Assembly: GCA_024235215.1 (NCBI GenBank)
Contig: JACKMU010000006.1
Coordinates: 124,001-188,000, forward strand
From: Chromatiaceae bacterium
GTDB lineage: Bacteria > Pseudomonadota > Gammaproteobacteria > Chromatiales > Chromatiaceae
Length of the DNA: 64,000 nucleotides
Direction: 5' to 3'
The position numbers were made by a program, and so were the translations under genes. Positions 8,637-17,998 of the stretch are shown one piece after another; positions within the stretch are counted from its first letter, which is position 1; each line of letters begins with the position of its first letter. The notes under the pieces are model-generated. The model saw nothing but the letters and a program-made list of their open reading frames with translations. It had not been told where the DNA came from and ran no database searches.

Positions 8637-8712
8637 TGGAGCCGATGCGCGGATTCGAACCGCGGACCCACGCATTACGAATGCGTTGCTCTACCGACTG
8701 AGCTACACCGGC
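8637..8712 (-). tRNA. tRNA-Thr (anticodon CGU)
   Basis: A 76-nt tRNA including an encoded CCA end. The acceptor stem pairs GCCGGTG with CATCGGC over seven base pairs. The D-arm contains AGCTCAGT, the T-arm GGTTCGAATCC. The anticodon stem ACGCA/TGCGT closes the loop TTCGTAA, giving anticodon CGT, threonine. It lies just upstream of the PTPS-like gene on the same strand. Confidence 0.95.
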
Positions 8713-8987
8713 CTGACTTGAGGCGTGGCGAAGTATAAAGAAAGCCTCTCAGGGCTACAACTTTTTACACCGATTCGTCACCAAACCTGACCCGGTCGAG
8801 GGTTGGTCCGGTAGATAGAAAGTGGTACTCAGCCGGCTGAAGCTTCAGCTGGGCAAACCCTGATTCGCCCAACTCGTGGTAACTGGCAAGTTGCAGGCGG
8901 TGGAGGCCGGTGACCGTCTGTCGGTCATCTGACGCCGGGTGTCCCGGCGGAGGTGCAAAGTTCCGGCGAGTGGCCTATACAGAGAGT
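8713..8987 (+). other. Gap and probable 5' leader of the pilus operon
   Basis: About 275 bases between tRNA-Thr and fimT. It contains several inverted repeats (for example CGGCTGAAGCTTCAGCTG and GCCGGGTGTCCCGGC) and a GGGCAAACC string. These suggest a structured leader RNA, but I cannot assign it to a known riboswitch class. No convincing protein gene. Confidence 0.4.
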
Positions 8988-9530
8988 ATGGAGAGCAATT
9001 TGCGCAAAATGATCGGTTTTACGTTGGTGGAGCTGATGGCGACCGTGGCGGTGATTGCGGTCATTCTGGTCATCGGTGTCCCCAGCATCGCCAATCTGAA
9101 ACGTAGTGGTGATCTCACCACCACCTCCCAGGATCTCTTCTCCGCACTCAGCTTCGCCCGTGCCGAGGCGATCCGGCGGGGTGAGAATGTCGAAGTGGGG
9201 CCCAATGACACGGGCGGCTCCTGGGCCAGTGGGTGGAATGTGGGTACCAATCTGGGGGATGCCGATCCGACCAACTGGGTAATCTACCGCTCGTTTCCGG
9301 CGCCATCGACCGGCAGCAGCGTGGCATTGACCACGGGTACATCACCAGTCACCTTCGCCGGTCTGGGCAACGTGTCGACCGCAAGTTGTTTCGATCTCTC
9401 CGTGAGCGGCAGCAGCGCGGTACGCAGCCTGCCGATTGCGTTGACCGGCCGGGTGACCACCTGTCGGGCGACCTGCGCCGTGGTCAACGATCCAACCGAT
9501 TCAGACTATGATCCAAGCAAATGCGATTAA
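8988..9530 (+). CDS. fimT: Type IV pilus minor pilin FimT/FimU (GspH family)
   Basis: A 180-residue minor pilin that primes type IV pilus assembly. It has a short positively charged leader and the prepilin peptidase site G10-FTLVEL with Glu at mature position 5, then a hydrophobic helix and the GspH/FimT-type body (QDLFSALSFARAEAIRRGENV). The ATG chosen gives a normal 9-residue leader; the open frame extends upstream without a sensible start. First gene of the cluster fimT-pilV-pilW-pilX-pilY1-(pilY2)-pilE. Confidence 0.92.
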   Translation: MESNLRKMIGFTLVELMATVAVIAVILVIGVPSIANLKRSGDLTTTSQDLFSALSFARAEAIRRGENVEVGPNDTGGSWASGWNVGTNLGDADPTNWVIYRSFPAPSTGSSVALTTGTSPVTFAGLGNVSTASCFDLSVSGSSAVRSLPIALTGRVTTCRATCAVVNDPTDSDYDPSKCD

Positions 9531-9554
9531 CGACATTGGAGCAGAGTTAAAGCA

Positions 9555-9992
9555 ATGATCAGAGCCCTGCGACAACCATTCGCTGAGAGCGGTTTCACCT
9601 TGGTCGAAGTGCTGGTCACCGTGGTGATCTTCTCGGTGGGACTGCTCGGTCTGGCCGGACTGCAGGCCACCGGCATCAAGATGAACCACAGTTCGCTGCT
9701 CCGTTCTCAGGCGACGCTGCTGGCCTACGACATCGTTGACAGCATGCGCGCCAACCGTACCAATTTTGCGGCGTATGCCATAACCAAGGCGGCCAATCCC
9801 TATGAATCTCCGGCGGATCTGGCGCAGAGCGACATCAATCTGTGGCTCGGCAATCTGGCACTGGCGCTGCCGGGCGGTGATGGCGCGGTCACGCTGAACG
9901 GCAACCGGGCCACGGTACAGCTGTGGTGGGATGAGTCACGTAGCGGCACTGTGGCAACCGCACCCCGTTTGACTCTGATTGCGGAAATATGA
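9555..9992 (+). CDS. pilV: Type IV pilus modification protein PilV
   Basis: A 145-residue minor pilin. Prepilin signal G13-FTLVEVLV with Glu5 is followed by the family motif GLLGLAGLQATGIKMNHSS and SQATLLAYDIVDSMRANR. It forms part of the minor pilin priming complex with FimT/U, PilW and PilX, and is required for PilY1 placement at the pilus tip in Pseudomonas. Its stop overlaps the pilW start. Confidence 0.92.
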   Translation: MIRALRQPFAESGFTLVEVLVTVVIFSVGLLGLAGLQATGIKMNHSSLLRSQATLLAYDIVDSMRANRTNFAAYAITKAANPYESPADLAQSDINLWLGNLALALPGGDGAVTLNGNRATVQLWWDESRSGTVATAPRLTLIAEI

Positions 9993-11017
9993 GTATGCAC
10001 CGGATCTCCCGCAGTCAGCGATATGCCCACGGATTCGGTCTGGTCGAGATTCTGATCGCCATGTTGCTGGGGCTGATGCTGACGATCGGCATGACCAATG
10101 TTTTTCTCTCCAGCAAGCAGGCTTACCGCACTCAGGGCGCGCTTTCGGTCGTTCAGGAGAATGGCCGCTACGCGATGGAGGTGCTTTCCCGCAACATCCG
10201 TATGGCGGGCTATCAGGGGTGCAGCAGCCTGGATATCATCGTGCCCAATGTGATCGCCCAGAACGTACCCGGGACCGGCAGCTTCACCTCCGCCGATGCG
10301 GTACGCGGTTATGCGGTCAGCGGCGGCAGTTTCATCTCCACCAGCGGCGGCAGCGCCTCGACCGCGTACGGGAATCCGGGCGCCACCAGCGACGATCCGG
10401 TGGGCGTGATCGACGGCACGGATCTGATCACCGTGATGCGCGCGGATGATTGCGGTGCTTATCTGGTCGGCAATATGGATACCGACAACGCCAATGTCCA
10501 GGTCAGTGCCGACAATACCTGCGCGTTCGAGCAGAATGACCTGGTGCTGATCAGCGACTGCGGCACCTCGGATCTGTTCCAGATCACCAACAATCCAGGC
10601 GGTACCGGCATCATGACCCTGGCGCATGCAAACGGCAGCAACACCACCAATCGGTTGAGCAAGGCGTATGGTGTGGATGCGCAGATATTCAAATTTGTCC
10701 ACTCCGACTTCTATCTCAAGCAGAACGCATTCGGCGAGCGTGCACTCTACCGGCGTGACTGGGTCAAGGGCGCCTATGTGGAGAGTGAACTGGTCGAGGG
10801 GGTGTTCAACCTGCAGGCGCTCTATGGCGAGGATACCACCGCTGATTTCTCCACCGACCAGTATGTGCAGGAGAGCGCCGCGGCCAACTGGGCCAATGTC
10901 AACAGCGTGCGGTTGACGCTCACCCTGGAGTCGAAATCGGCCAATATCACGCTCACCGGTGGCCGCCTGCAGCAGAATATGGCGGCAACCATCGGGTTGA
11001 GGAACAAGTTGCAATGA
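9989..11017 (+). CDS. pilW: Type IV pilus assembly protein PilW
   Basis: A 342-residue minor pilin with the class III signal HG15-FGLVEILIAMLLGLMLT, a PilW hallmark, then SSKQAYRTQGALSVVQENGRYAMEVL cut by its usual Gln-rich helix, and RNIRMAGYQGC. The C-terminal half is a variable beta-rich domain, ending in GGRLQQNMAATIGLRN. It overlaps pilV and pilX by four bases each, indicating coupled translation of the minor pilins. Confidence 0.92.
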   Translation: MSMHRISRSQRYAHGFGLVEILIAMLLGLMLTIGMTNVFLSSKQAYRTQGALSVVQENGRYAMEVLSRNIRMAGYQGCSSLDIIVPNVIAQNVPGTGSFTSADAVRGYAVSGGSFISTSGGSASTAYGNPGATSDDPVGVIDGTDLITVMRADDCGAYLVGNMDTDNANVQVSADNTCAFEQNDLVLISDCGTSDLFQITNNPGGTGIMTLAHANGSNTTNRLSKAYGVDAQIFKFVHSDFYLKQNAFGERALYRRDWVKGAYVESELVEGVFNLQALYGEDTTADFSTDQYVQESAAANWANVNSVRLTLTLESKSANITLTGGRLQQNMAATIGLRNKLQ

Positions 11018-11601
11018 GGCGATCGACAACAGCGGCGCGGCAGCGCGGCGCGGTGATGATCACCGCGCTGATGATTCTGCTGCTGATGACGATATTCGGC
11101 ATCTCCACCATGGATACCAATATCCTGGAAGAGAAGATGGCGGGCAATCTGCGCGACCGCAACACCGCTTTTCAGGCGGCGGAATCGGCGCTGCGCGCGG
11201 CAGAGAGCTGGATCGCGGCGCAGTCGGTGCTGCCGGATGTGCGGGACGTCAGCGACGAGAGTGATACCAGTCCGTTGTGGGATCTGAATTCAGCCGATCC
11301 GGATAAACAAACGGAAGATGAAGATGATGATGACAATGTACCCTGGTGGGAAGAGCCCGAGCGATCTACGCAGTCGTGGTGGACAACCAACGCCGTGGTG
11401 TTGAGCGGCAGCGCCAAGGTCGCCGGTTTGAGTGATGCGCATCAGCCTGCTTATCTGATCGAGAAGCTGCCGCCCCGGCCCGGCTCGCTCGAGGCTGCGC
11501 AGTCATTGGAGGGGGCGGACACCTTTCTTATGGTGACTGCGCGCGGAATCGGTCAATCGGACACGACCGTGGTGATTCTGCAGAGTGTCTACAAGTGGTA
11601 A
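11014..11601 (+). CDS. pilX: Type IV pilus assembly protein PilX
   Basis: A 195-residue PilX-type protein. The N-terminal segment RGAVMITALMILLLMTIFG is the PilX/PilX_N helix without the strict FTLVE box, and it is followed by NILEEKMAGNLRDRNTAFQAAE, the conserved family stretch. The middle carries an acidic run (DKQTEDEDDDDNVP) typical of fast-evolving surface portions. It belongs to the tip/priming complex with PilV, PilW and PilY1. The pilY1 ATG follows 19 bases after the stop. Confidence 0.9.
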   Translation: MRRSTTAARQRGAVMITALMILLLMTIFGISTMDTNILEEKMAGNLRDRNTAFQAAESALRAAESWIAAQSVLPDVRDVSDESDTSPLWDLNSADPDKQTEDEDDDDNVPWWEEPERSTQSWWTTNAVVLSGSAKVAGLSDAHQPAYLIEKLPPRPGSLEAAQSLEGADTFLMVTARGIGQSDTTVVILQSVYKW

Positions 11602-11620
11602 ATTTTTCGGAGGCCCGGCC

Positions 11621-14600
11621 ATGTTCAGTAGAAAATCGCTTGCGCTGTTTCTGACCTGCGCTTTGACGACCTGGCTGCCAGCATCATCGTTGCATGCGGC
11701 CCCGGCGCAGGTGCCGATGTTCCTGGGTGGCGCGGTCGAGCCCAACATCATGTTCACGTTGGACGACTCCACCTCGATGGTCTTGGAGATGATGCCGGAC
11801 AGTCTGAACTCTGCTTCCACTGTCTTTCCCCCGGCATCGCCGCTCTATGGCACTACGTTGATCTTTGGTTCTCTCTTTTACCCCGCGGTCTCCTTCGGTC
11901 AAACCAACAATATTTATGACAAATGGGTGCGCAGCAGCGCCTTTAACCGAATCTATTACGACCCCAGGATCCGCTACCGCCCCTGGGCCAACGCTGACGG
12001 CACCCTGATGGCCAACGCCACTCCCAGCTGTGCGCCGAACAATCCGGTTCAGACCACCTCTCCGGCGTGCCGTGACCTGACGGCGAACAATTCACAGACC
12101 TGGAAGTGGCTGGTCTACAATGGATCCTACACCACCTCGTTCACCGCTACAGCGACTTGTGGAACGAATTTTTTTTGCACCAGTTCGGAAACCTTCTGGC
12201 CAGCGTTCTATTACAACTACACTGGTGGCAGTTCGGATGCGGACAAGGGTGATGCCGCCAACTTCACCCGGGTCGAGATCAGATCCACCACCCCCAGCTA
12301 CACCGGTGGCCCCAACCGCAGCGACTGCAGCGCGAAGCCCACCTGCAGCTACACCGAAGAGATACAGAACTTCGCCAACTGGTACACCTACTACCGTTCG
12401 CGCATCCTGCTGGCCCGGGCCGGTGTCGGGCGGGCGTTCTCCGAACAGGGCACTGACCTGCGGGTCGGGTTCGCAGCGATCAACCAGGGGGCAGCGACCG
12501 TAGACGGCGTCAGCAGCCCGGGTGCGGTGATCCGGGGTGTGCGTGATTTCGCGGGAAGTGACAGAACCGCCTTTTTCAACTCGCTCTACACACACACGAT
12601 ACAGAGCGGCGCCTTCACCCCGCTGCGGCGCGCACTGGACGACGTCGGTCAGTACTTCACGCGCAGCGACAGCGACGGGCCCTGGAGTGAGTCGCCCGGC
12701 AGCGGCAGCACCACCGCGCAACTCACCTGCCGCCAGAGCTACAATATCCTGATGACGGATGGTTACTGGAACAACGCGGCGGCACCGACCAATACCGGTA
12801 CGGTCAACGCCACCAATGCCGACAACAACGACGGACCCACTATCACCGGTCCCGACGGTCAGTCCTTTCAATATACACCGGCGAATCCTTATCAGGGGCT
12901 CAGCGACGCAACCGACGATGATGACAACAGTATCCTGATTCAGCAGAATGATACGCTGGCTGACGTGGCCATGTACTACTGGAACCGCGATCTGCGCACG
13001 GATCTCGAGAACCGGGTGCCCACCAGTCCTGAGGACCCGGCCTTCTGGCAGCACCTGGTCAACTTCACCGTAGGTCTGGGTGTCACCGGTACACTTAACC
13101 CGGATCCGGTCAGCGGGGATCTGCCCGCCCTGAAAGCCGGCACCAAGCGCTGGCCGATGCCTTCGGTGAGCGGTGCAGAGGAGAATATCGATGATCTCTG
13201 GCATGCGGCGGTCAACAGCCGCGGTGGTTTCTTCTCCGCAGCCAATCCGGATGAGTTTGCCGAACGGCTCTCCGATACACTTTCACAGATTACCGGCAGA
13301 ATCGGCTCTTCCGCGTCGATTGCGACCAACTCGACCCGGCTCGATGCGGATACCTTCATCTATCAGGCCAGATTCGACAGCAATGGCTGGGTGGGTAATC
13401 TACTGGGATACAAAATCGATCAGACCACGGGTGACGTAATCGACGCCAATACCGGCACGCCGGATGTGGTCGACCCATTCTGGGAGGCAGGTAGCCTGCT
13501 CGACAGCCGCAGTAGTGCCAGAGATATTTTCACACATGAGGCGGCGGACAGCGATGGCGACGGCTCACCGGGTGTCGACTTTCTGTGGAACGACGACTTT
13601 CCTACTGCGTTCAAGGCACTGCTCAACACCGGTCCCTCCGGTGCTGACTCACTGGGTGAGTTGCGGCTGCAGTTCCTCCACGGAGACCGCACTCAGGAGC
13701 TTCCTTCAGGACCTTTCCGCCAACGTGATTCCAGATTGAGCGATATTGTCAATTCCGACCCGGCATTCGTCGGGCAGCAGGATTATGGCTACAATCTGCT
13801 GCCTGGCAGCGAGGGAAGTTCATACGTCAGCTACCGCGCCTCTTCCGCCTACAAAAACCGGCCGGGAGTGGTCTATGTGGGTGCCAATGACGGCATGCTC
13901 CATGCGTTCCATGGCGAAACCGGTAATGAGTTGTTTGCCTATATTCCTGAGAATTTGCTGCCAAATCTCTGGCAGCTTACCGATCCCAACTATAGTCATC
14001 GATTTTTTGTCGACGCTGCGCCCAACGGAAGGGATGCCTATTTGGACAGCAGTTGGCGATCGGTGCTGGTCGGAGCCACGGGCGCGGGGGGGATGTCGGT
14101 CTTTGCACTGGATGTCACCGATCCGTTGAATTTCGATAAAACCGACGTACTGTGGGAGTTCTCCTCCAGCAACGACGCCGACCTGGGATATACCATCGGC
14201 CAGCCCTCTGTGGTGCGTCTGCCCAACGGTGCATGGGCGGCGGTTTTCGGCAATGGCTATGATTCAACAAACCGTCACGCGGTGCTCTTCATCGTCAATC
14301 TGGAGACCGGCGCGCTGATCAAGAAGATCGATACCGGTGTCGGTGATGCCAGTACCCCAAATGGGCTAGCCACGCCAGTCGTGGTGGATACCAACGAAGA
14401 CCGGATCGGCGACCGGGTCTACGCCGGGGATCTGCTCGGCAATCTATGGGCGTTCGATATCTCGGATAACTCGAACCTCACCAAATGGGAGGTGGATTAC
14501 AAGTCGGGAAGTACCTTGCTGCCGCTCTTCACCGCACTGGATGAGGATGGTAATTCACAACCGATCACAGCCAAGCCGCAGACCGGGAAGCACCCGAAAG

Positions 14601-15376
14601 GGGGGGTGATGGTCTATTTCGGGACTGGTAAATATTTCGAACCGGGGGACGGCACCAACAACGGAAAAAACAGTTTCTACGGCCTTTGGGATGATTTCAG
14701 TGCCAACAGTCCGGCACCGATTCCCAGCGGTTTCCGTACCAGCGGCAGTACCACGTTGCTGCAGCAGGTGATTACTCATGAGACCTATGATGACGCATCG
14801 GATAACTCCTGGCTCGGTAACAGTGATGGCGATCTCACCAACGATACCGAGAATCCCTTCAATGACGATCTGCGGGTGACGACCGATACGGCAATCGATT
14901 GGAGTACCAACTATGGTTGGTTTATCGATCTCAAGTCGCCGTTGCCGAGCAGAGGATGGGAGGGCGAACGTTCGGTCAGCGCACCGCTGCTGCTGGAGGG
15001 GCGCGTCGTCTTCACGACATTGATCCCTACCGGAGATCCCTGCAAAACAGGTGGTGAGAGCTGGTTGATGGAACTCTCTGCGCTGGACGGGGCACGGTTG
15101 GTAGTCACTCCATTCGATTTGAATGCCGACACGCTGTTCAACGAGAGTGACTATGTTGAGATCTGGCTCACCGATGAGTATGGTGTGCAAACCGAAAAGA
15201 TCAAGATTCCGGTCTCAGGCAAACGCTCGAAAGTCGGCATCATCAAGACACCGGCGGTGATCAAAACCAAGGAGAAGGAGTTCAAGTTCACCAGCGGATC
15301 CTCCGGTGAAATAGAGCGGACGCTGGAATCACGCAGCTATCGTGAGGGGCGGCAGTCATGGCGCCAACTGCGCTGA
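11621..15376 (+). CDS. pilY1: PilY1 pilus-tip adhesin / assembly protein
   Basis: A 1251-residue secreted protein, the tip-associated calcium-dependent adhesin and retraction regulator of type IV pili. Signal peptide about 1-26. Near the N-terminus, FTLDDSTS (45-52) provides a DxSxS metal site as in the von Willebrand A-like part. A DSDGDGSPGVD calcium-loop-like motif begins at about residue 643. The C-terminal half is the PilY1 beta-propeller: GVVYVGANDGMLHAFHG, VFALDVTDP, and GDLLGNLWAFD. The ATG at 11621 has a CGGAGG ribosome site. Many Cys pairs suggest disulfides. Confidence 0.93.
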   Translation: MFSRKSLALFLTCALTTWLPASSLHAAPAQVPMFLGGAVEPNIMFTLDDSTSMVLEMMPDSLNSASTVFPPASPLYGTTLIFGSLFYPAVSFGQTNNIYDKWVRSSAFNRIYYDPRIRYRPWANADGTLMANATPSCAPNNPVQTTSPACRDLTANNSQTWKWLVYNGSYTTSFTATATCGTNFFCTSSETFWPAFYYNYTGGSSDADKGDAANFTRVEIRSTTPSYTGGPNRSDCSAKPTCSYTEEIQNFANWYTYYRSRILLARAGVGRAFSEQGTDLRVGFAAINQGAATVDGVSSPGAVIRGVRDFAGSDRTAFFNSLYTHTIQSGAFTPLRRALDDVGQYFTRSDSDGPWSESPGSGSTTAQLTCRQSYNILMTDGYWNNAAAPTNTGTVNATNADNNDGPTITGPDGQSFQYTPANPYQGLSDATDDDDNSILIQQNDTLADVAMYYWNRDLRTDLENRVPTSPEDPAFWQHLVNFTVGLGVTGTLNPDPVSGDLPALKAGTKRWPMPSVSGAEENIDDLWHAAVNSRGGFFSAANPDEFAERLSDTLSQITGRIGSSASIATNSTRLDADTFIYQARFDSNGWVGNLLGYKIDQTTGDVIDANTGTPDVVDPFWEAGSLLDSRSSARDIFTHEAADSDGDGSPGVDFLWNDDFPTAFKALLNTGPSGADSLGELRLQFLHGDRTQELPSGPFRQRDSRLSDIVNSDPAFVGQQDYGYNLLPGSEGSSYVSYRASSAYKNRPGVVYVGANDGMLHAFHGETGNELFAYIPENLLPNLWQLTDPNYSHRFFVDAAPNGRDAYLDSSWRSVLVGATGAGGMSVFALDVTDPLNFDKTDVLWEFSSSNDADLGYTIGQPSVVRLPNGAWAAVFGNGYDSTNRHAVLFIVNLETGALIKKIDTGVGDASTPNGLATPVVVDTNEDRIGDRVYAGDLLGNLWAFDISDNSNLTKWEVDYKSGSTLLPLFTALDEDGNSQPITAKPQTGKHPKGGVMVYFGTGKYFEPGDGTNNGKNSFYGLWDDFSANSPAPIPSGFRTSGSTTLLQQVITHETYDDASDNSWLGNSDGDLTNDTENPFNDDLRVTTDTAIDWSTNYGWFIDLKSPLPSRGWEGERSVSAPLLLEGRVVFTTLIPTGDPCKTGGESWLMELSALDGARLVVTPFDLNADTLFNESDYVEIWLTDEYGVQTEKIKIPVSGKRSKVGIIKTPAVIKTKEKEFKFTSGSSGEIERTLESRSYREGRQSWRQLR

Positions 15377-15398
15377 GCATGAGCATTTGGAGTTAACG

Positions 15399-15749
15399 AT
15401 GACAACATTCTGCGGAAAGATCGGGTTGGCGTTGGTACTGCAGCTGGGGGTGTTGGCCGGCAGCACTTCTTTCGCCGCACAGTCGCTGGAAAACGTACCG
15501 GTGAGGCTGTTCGAGGGCAGGGGCATCATGAACTACATCGACCTGCCGGGTGCTACCGTATCGATTGACGGAAAACGTTATCGACTGGCTTCCGCGATCA
15601 AGTGGTATGGCCTCCCGGAAGGGGACAAGAGCCTGGCGCGCAAGCTTTATGGCATGGTCGATGTGCCCGTTGGCTATATTCCCGATGCTGACAAGAAAGT
15701 ACCTACGATAAAGGCACTCTGGCTAATGTACACAGGGGAGCGTAACTGA
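15399..15749 (+). CDS. Small secreted protein in PilY2 position
   Basis: A 116-residue protein with a signal peptide ending near STSFAA, then a single small domain with VSIDGKRYRLASAIKWYG and PVGYIPD. In Pseudomonas aeruginosa a protein of nearly the same size, PilY2, lies between pilY1 and pilE, so by position and length this is a PilY2-like protein. That is inference from context, as I cannot confirm sequence similarity. The ATG is preceded by TTTGGAGTTAACG. It is 2 bases before pilE. Confidence 0.7.
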   Translation: MTTFCGKIGLALVLQLGVLAGSTSFAAQSLENVPVRLFEGRGIMNYIDLPGATVSIDGKRYRLASAIKWYGLPEGDKSLARKLYGMVDVPVGYIPDADKKVPTIKALWLMYTGERN

Positions 15750-15751
15750 TT

Positions 15752-16213
15752 ATGCGGAGAGAGATTTCCAGCGGAAAGAAAAGCCTGGGGTTCACACTGG
15801 TGGAGCTGATGATTGCGGTTGCGGTGATGGCGATTCTGACCGCGATCGCCTACCCGATGTATCAGGAGCAGGTACAGAAGAGTAGGCGTAACGCGGTCAA
15901 GGGATCGATGCTGCAACTCTCCCAGTTTTTGGAGCGCAACTACACGGAGACAATGAGGTACAATACCGATGCCGACGGTAATACGATCAGCAGCATCGGT
16001 GATGTGTACAATCTGAGTGTAAGCTCGAATACCTCATTTCTGGACGACTGGGACAAGGTAAATCAACACTACACCGTGAGCATCACCACGACGATCTCCG
16101 GTTATACCATCTCCGCAGTTCCCAAAGGCGGTCAACTTGACGACATGTGCGAGAATCTCACGATTACCAGCACCGGGAGCAAGACCACCTCATCCAACTA
16201 TACCTGCTGGTAA
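15752..16213 (+). CDS. pilE: Type IV pilin PilE
   Basis: A 153-residue pilin with the leader ending G13 and the canonical FTLVELMIAVAVMAILTAIA helix with Glu5, then YPMYQEQVQKSRRNAVKGSML, the PilE/ComE-type signature. Two Cys near the C-terminus (DDMCENL and the final YTCW) fit the pilin disulfide loop. It is a minor pilin (PilE of the fimU-pilVWXY1Y2E cluster) rather than the bulk fibre subunit. It is the last gene of the operon and converges with ispH. Confidence 0.92.
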   Translation: MRREISSGKKSLGFTLVELMIAVAVMAILTAIAYPMYQEQVQKSRRNAVKGSMLQLSQFLERNYTETMRYNTDADGNTISSIGDVYNLSVSSNTSFLDDWDKVNQHYTVSITTTISGYTISAVPKGGQLDDMCENLTITSTGSKTTSSNYTCW

Positions 16214-16263
16214 CGAAGCGGCCAGATCAGACGCAGGAAGCGCCGATAACAGCAGAATTTCCG

Positions 16264-17208
16264 TTATTTTTCCTGGCGTAATTCGCTGGGCAGCGAGAAG
16301 ATGACATTCTCCTCCCGTCCCGGCAGTGCAGTGACGTTGGCGACACCCCAGCTCTGCAACGTTGCCACCACCTCTTCAACCAGCACTTCGGGAGCGGAGG
16401 CACCGGCAGTGACGCCTATCCGACTCTCATTCTCCACCCAATCCCGGTGGATATCGGCAGCGCCATCGATCAGGTAGGCAGGTCTGCCCAATTTAGTCGC
16501 AATCTCTTTCAACCGATTCGAGTTGGAACTGTTGGGTGAGCCGACCACCAGCACCAGATCGCAGCTCGATGCCAACTCTTTTACTGCATCCTGGCGGTTC
16601 TGAGTGGCGTAGCAGATGTCGTTCCTCTTCGGTCCGCGGATATGGGGGAAGCGGCGCTTTAACGCCTCCACTATCTCCTTGGTATCGTCAACCGAGAGTG
16701 TGGTCTGGGAGACGTAGGCAATCTCTGTCTTATTGCCGATCTGAAGTTCGTTCACGCTATTGATATCGGCCACCAAGTGAATCCGGCCCCCTTTGTCTCC
16801 GGGTTGATACTGACCCATGGTCCCCTCCACTTCGGGGTGACCTGGGTGGCCGATCAGAACGACGTCGTGTCCGTTGCGGCAGTGGCGTGCCACCTCGAGA
16901 TGAACCTTGGTGACCAACGGGCAGGTGGCGTCAAAGATGCGTAAGTCGCGTGACTCCGCCTCTGCTCTGACCGCTTTGGAGACGCCGTGGGCGCTGAATA
17001 TCACCGTGCTGCCATCCGGAACCTGGTCAAGCTCATCGACAAAGATTGCACCACGCTGGCGCAGGCTTTCCACCACGAAGCGGTTGTGAACCACTTCGTG
17101 GCGCACATAAATGGGTGCACCGAATATCTCCAGTGCCCGTTCGACGATCTCGATGGCACGGTCGACGCCGGCGCAGAAACCGCGTGGGTTGGCGAGTTGA
17201 ATTTCCAT
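16264..17208 (-). CDS. ispH: 4-hydroxy-3-methylbut-2-enyl diphosphate reductase
   Basis: Final enzyme of the MEP isoprenoid pathway, making IPP and DMAPP with a [4Fe-4S] cluster. The 314-residue protein carries the three cluster Cys at the family positions: C12 (RGFCAGVDRA), C96 (DATCPLV) and C199 (NDICYATQNRQ). The HxxH-type substrate segment RHEVVHN and the SAHGVS motif are present. As in E. coli and Pseudomonas it lies downstream of fkpB on the same strand, but here lspA is not next to them. Confidence 0.96.
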   Translation of the reverse strand: MEIQLANPRGFCAGVDRAIEIVERALEIFGAPIYVRHEVVHNRFVVESLRQRGAIFVDELDQVPDGSTVIFSAHGVSKAVRAEAESRDLRIFDATCPLVTKVHLEVARHCRNGHDVVLIGHPGHPEVEGTMGQYQPGDKGGRIHLVADINSVNELQIGNKTEIAYVSQTTLSVDDTKEIVEALKRRFPHIRGPKRNDICYATQNRQDAVKELASSCDLVLVVGSPNSSNSNRLKEIATKLGRPAYLIDGAADIHRDWVENESRIGVTAGASAPEVLVEEVVATLQSWGVANVTALPGREENVIFSLPSELRQEK

Positions 17209-17536
17209 GCTCGAGTTCGTGCGTAGTAGGTGATTTAAAAAAGAGGCCGGGAATCAAAGGCTATCATCTGTCGGCTCTCCAGAAACGTGTTTTTTGCTGC
17301 AGCAGGTCACTTTGACGAGTGCCTTGATCCGGAAAAGAACCGAATCTTTGCAGGATTCCTGCACGGGTCGTGATGACAGCAATGTATTCCCCGATTCAAC
17401 GTCATTGGGGTCAGGAGCGGAACAGGTCATTGGCCGACCAGACCCTGGAAACCATGCCAAACGGCATTCCAAGCGCAGAGAGAGGGCCTAAGTGCAAAGG
17501 AGTTACAGTATAATCGATGCTGGGTCATCATGGGGG
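17209..17536 (-). other. Gap between fkpB and ispH
   Basis: About 330 bases. Short open frames exist on both strands but none has a ribosome site or a recognisable product. fkpB and ispH are directly adjacent in many relatives, so this spacer is longer than usual. I see no terminator or repeat in it. Confidence 0.4.
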
Positions 17537-17995
17537 TTATCGTTTTGGATTCTGAATGTCGAGTATCTCCACCGCAAAGAGAATATCCGCACCTGCCAGC
17601 GGGTGGTTGAAGTCAACATTGACCCAGTCATCACCGACTTCGGCAATGGTGCCTGGCACCTCCTCTCCGGATGGGGTGGTGAATGCGATCGCGATACCCG
17701 GTTCCAACACCAGGTCGGGCGCAAAATCGGCGCGGGACATGGATTGAAGCTTATCCTCATTCCACAGCCCAAACGCCTGTTCTGCAGGCAGTTCCAGCGT
17801 TTTGCGCTCGCCCTGCTTGAGCCCGATGATAGCTGCCTCCAACCCTTCACTCAGACTGCCTTCTCCAAGCGTCACCTGTTCGGGTTCGCCACCGAAGGTG
17901 GAGACTGCCTCCGTGCCATCAGGTAGGGAGAGTGAAAAGTGCAGCAGCACCCGGCTGCCGCGGCGAACTGTCTGGCGCACATCGGTGTTCGTCAT
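17537..17995 (-). CDS. fkpB: FKBP-type peptidyl-prolyl isomerase FkpB/SlpA
   Basis: A 152-residue FKBP of the SlyD-like/FkpB class: a prolyl isomerase core (VLLHFSLSLPDGTEAVSTFGG), with an insert-in-flap domain around AFGLWNEDKLQSMSRADF and DWVNVDFNHPLAGADI. The latter NHPLAG string is the FkpB/SlyD hallmark. It lacks a signal peptide and the His-rich metal tail of SlyD. The gene lies upstream of ispH, the same partner as in E. coli and Pseudomonas, and 3 bases downstream of the adenosyltransferase gene. Confidence 0.93.
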   Translation of the reverse strand: MTNTDVRQTVRRGSRVLLHFSLSLPDGTEAVSTFGGEPEQVTLGEGSLSEGLEAAIIGLKQGERKTLELPAEQAFGLWNEDKLQSMSRADFAPDLVLEPGIAIAFTTPSGEEVPGTIAEVGDDWVNVDFNHPLAGADILFAVEILDIQNPKR

Positions 17996-17998
17996 GGA

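Noticed and set aside
8820..8980. GEMM-I (c-di-GMP) riboswitch before fimT
   Set aside because: GGGCAAACC is present, but the GACGCAAAGCC block and receptor helix pairing of the class could not be found.
9800..11029. Long antisense open frame (409 codons) opposite pilV/pilW/pilX
   Set aside because: It mirrors codon structure of genuine pilin genes and has no recognisable motif or ribosome site. Antisense frames are frequent in this GC-rich coding DNA. The same applies to the 370-codon and 211-codon frames opposite pilY1.
17254..17472. 72-codon minus-strand frame between fkpB and ispH
   Set aside because: No motif, no ribosome site, low-complexity residue composition.
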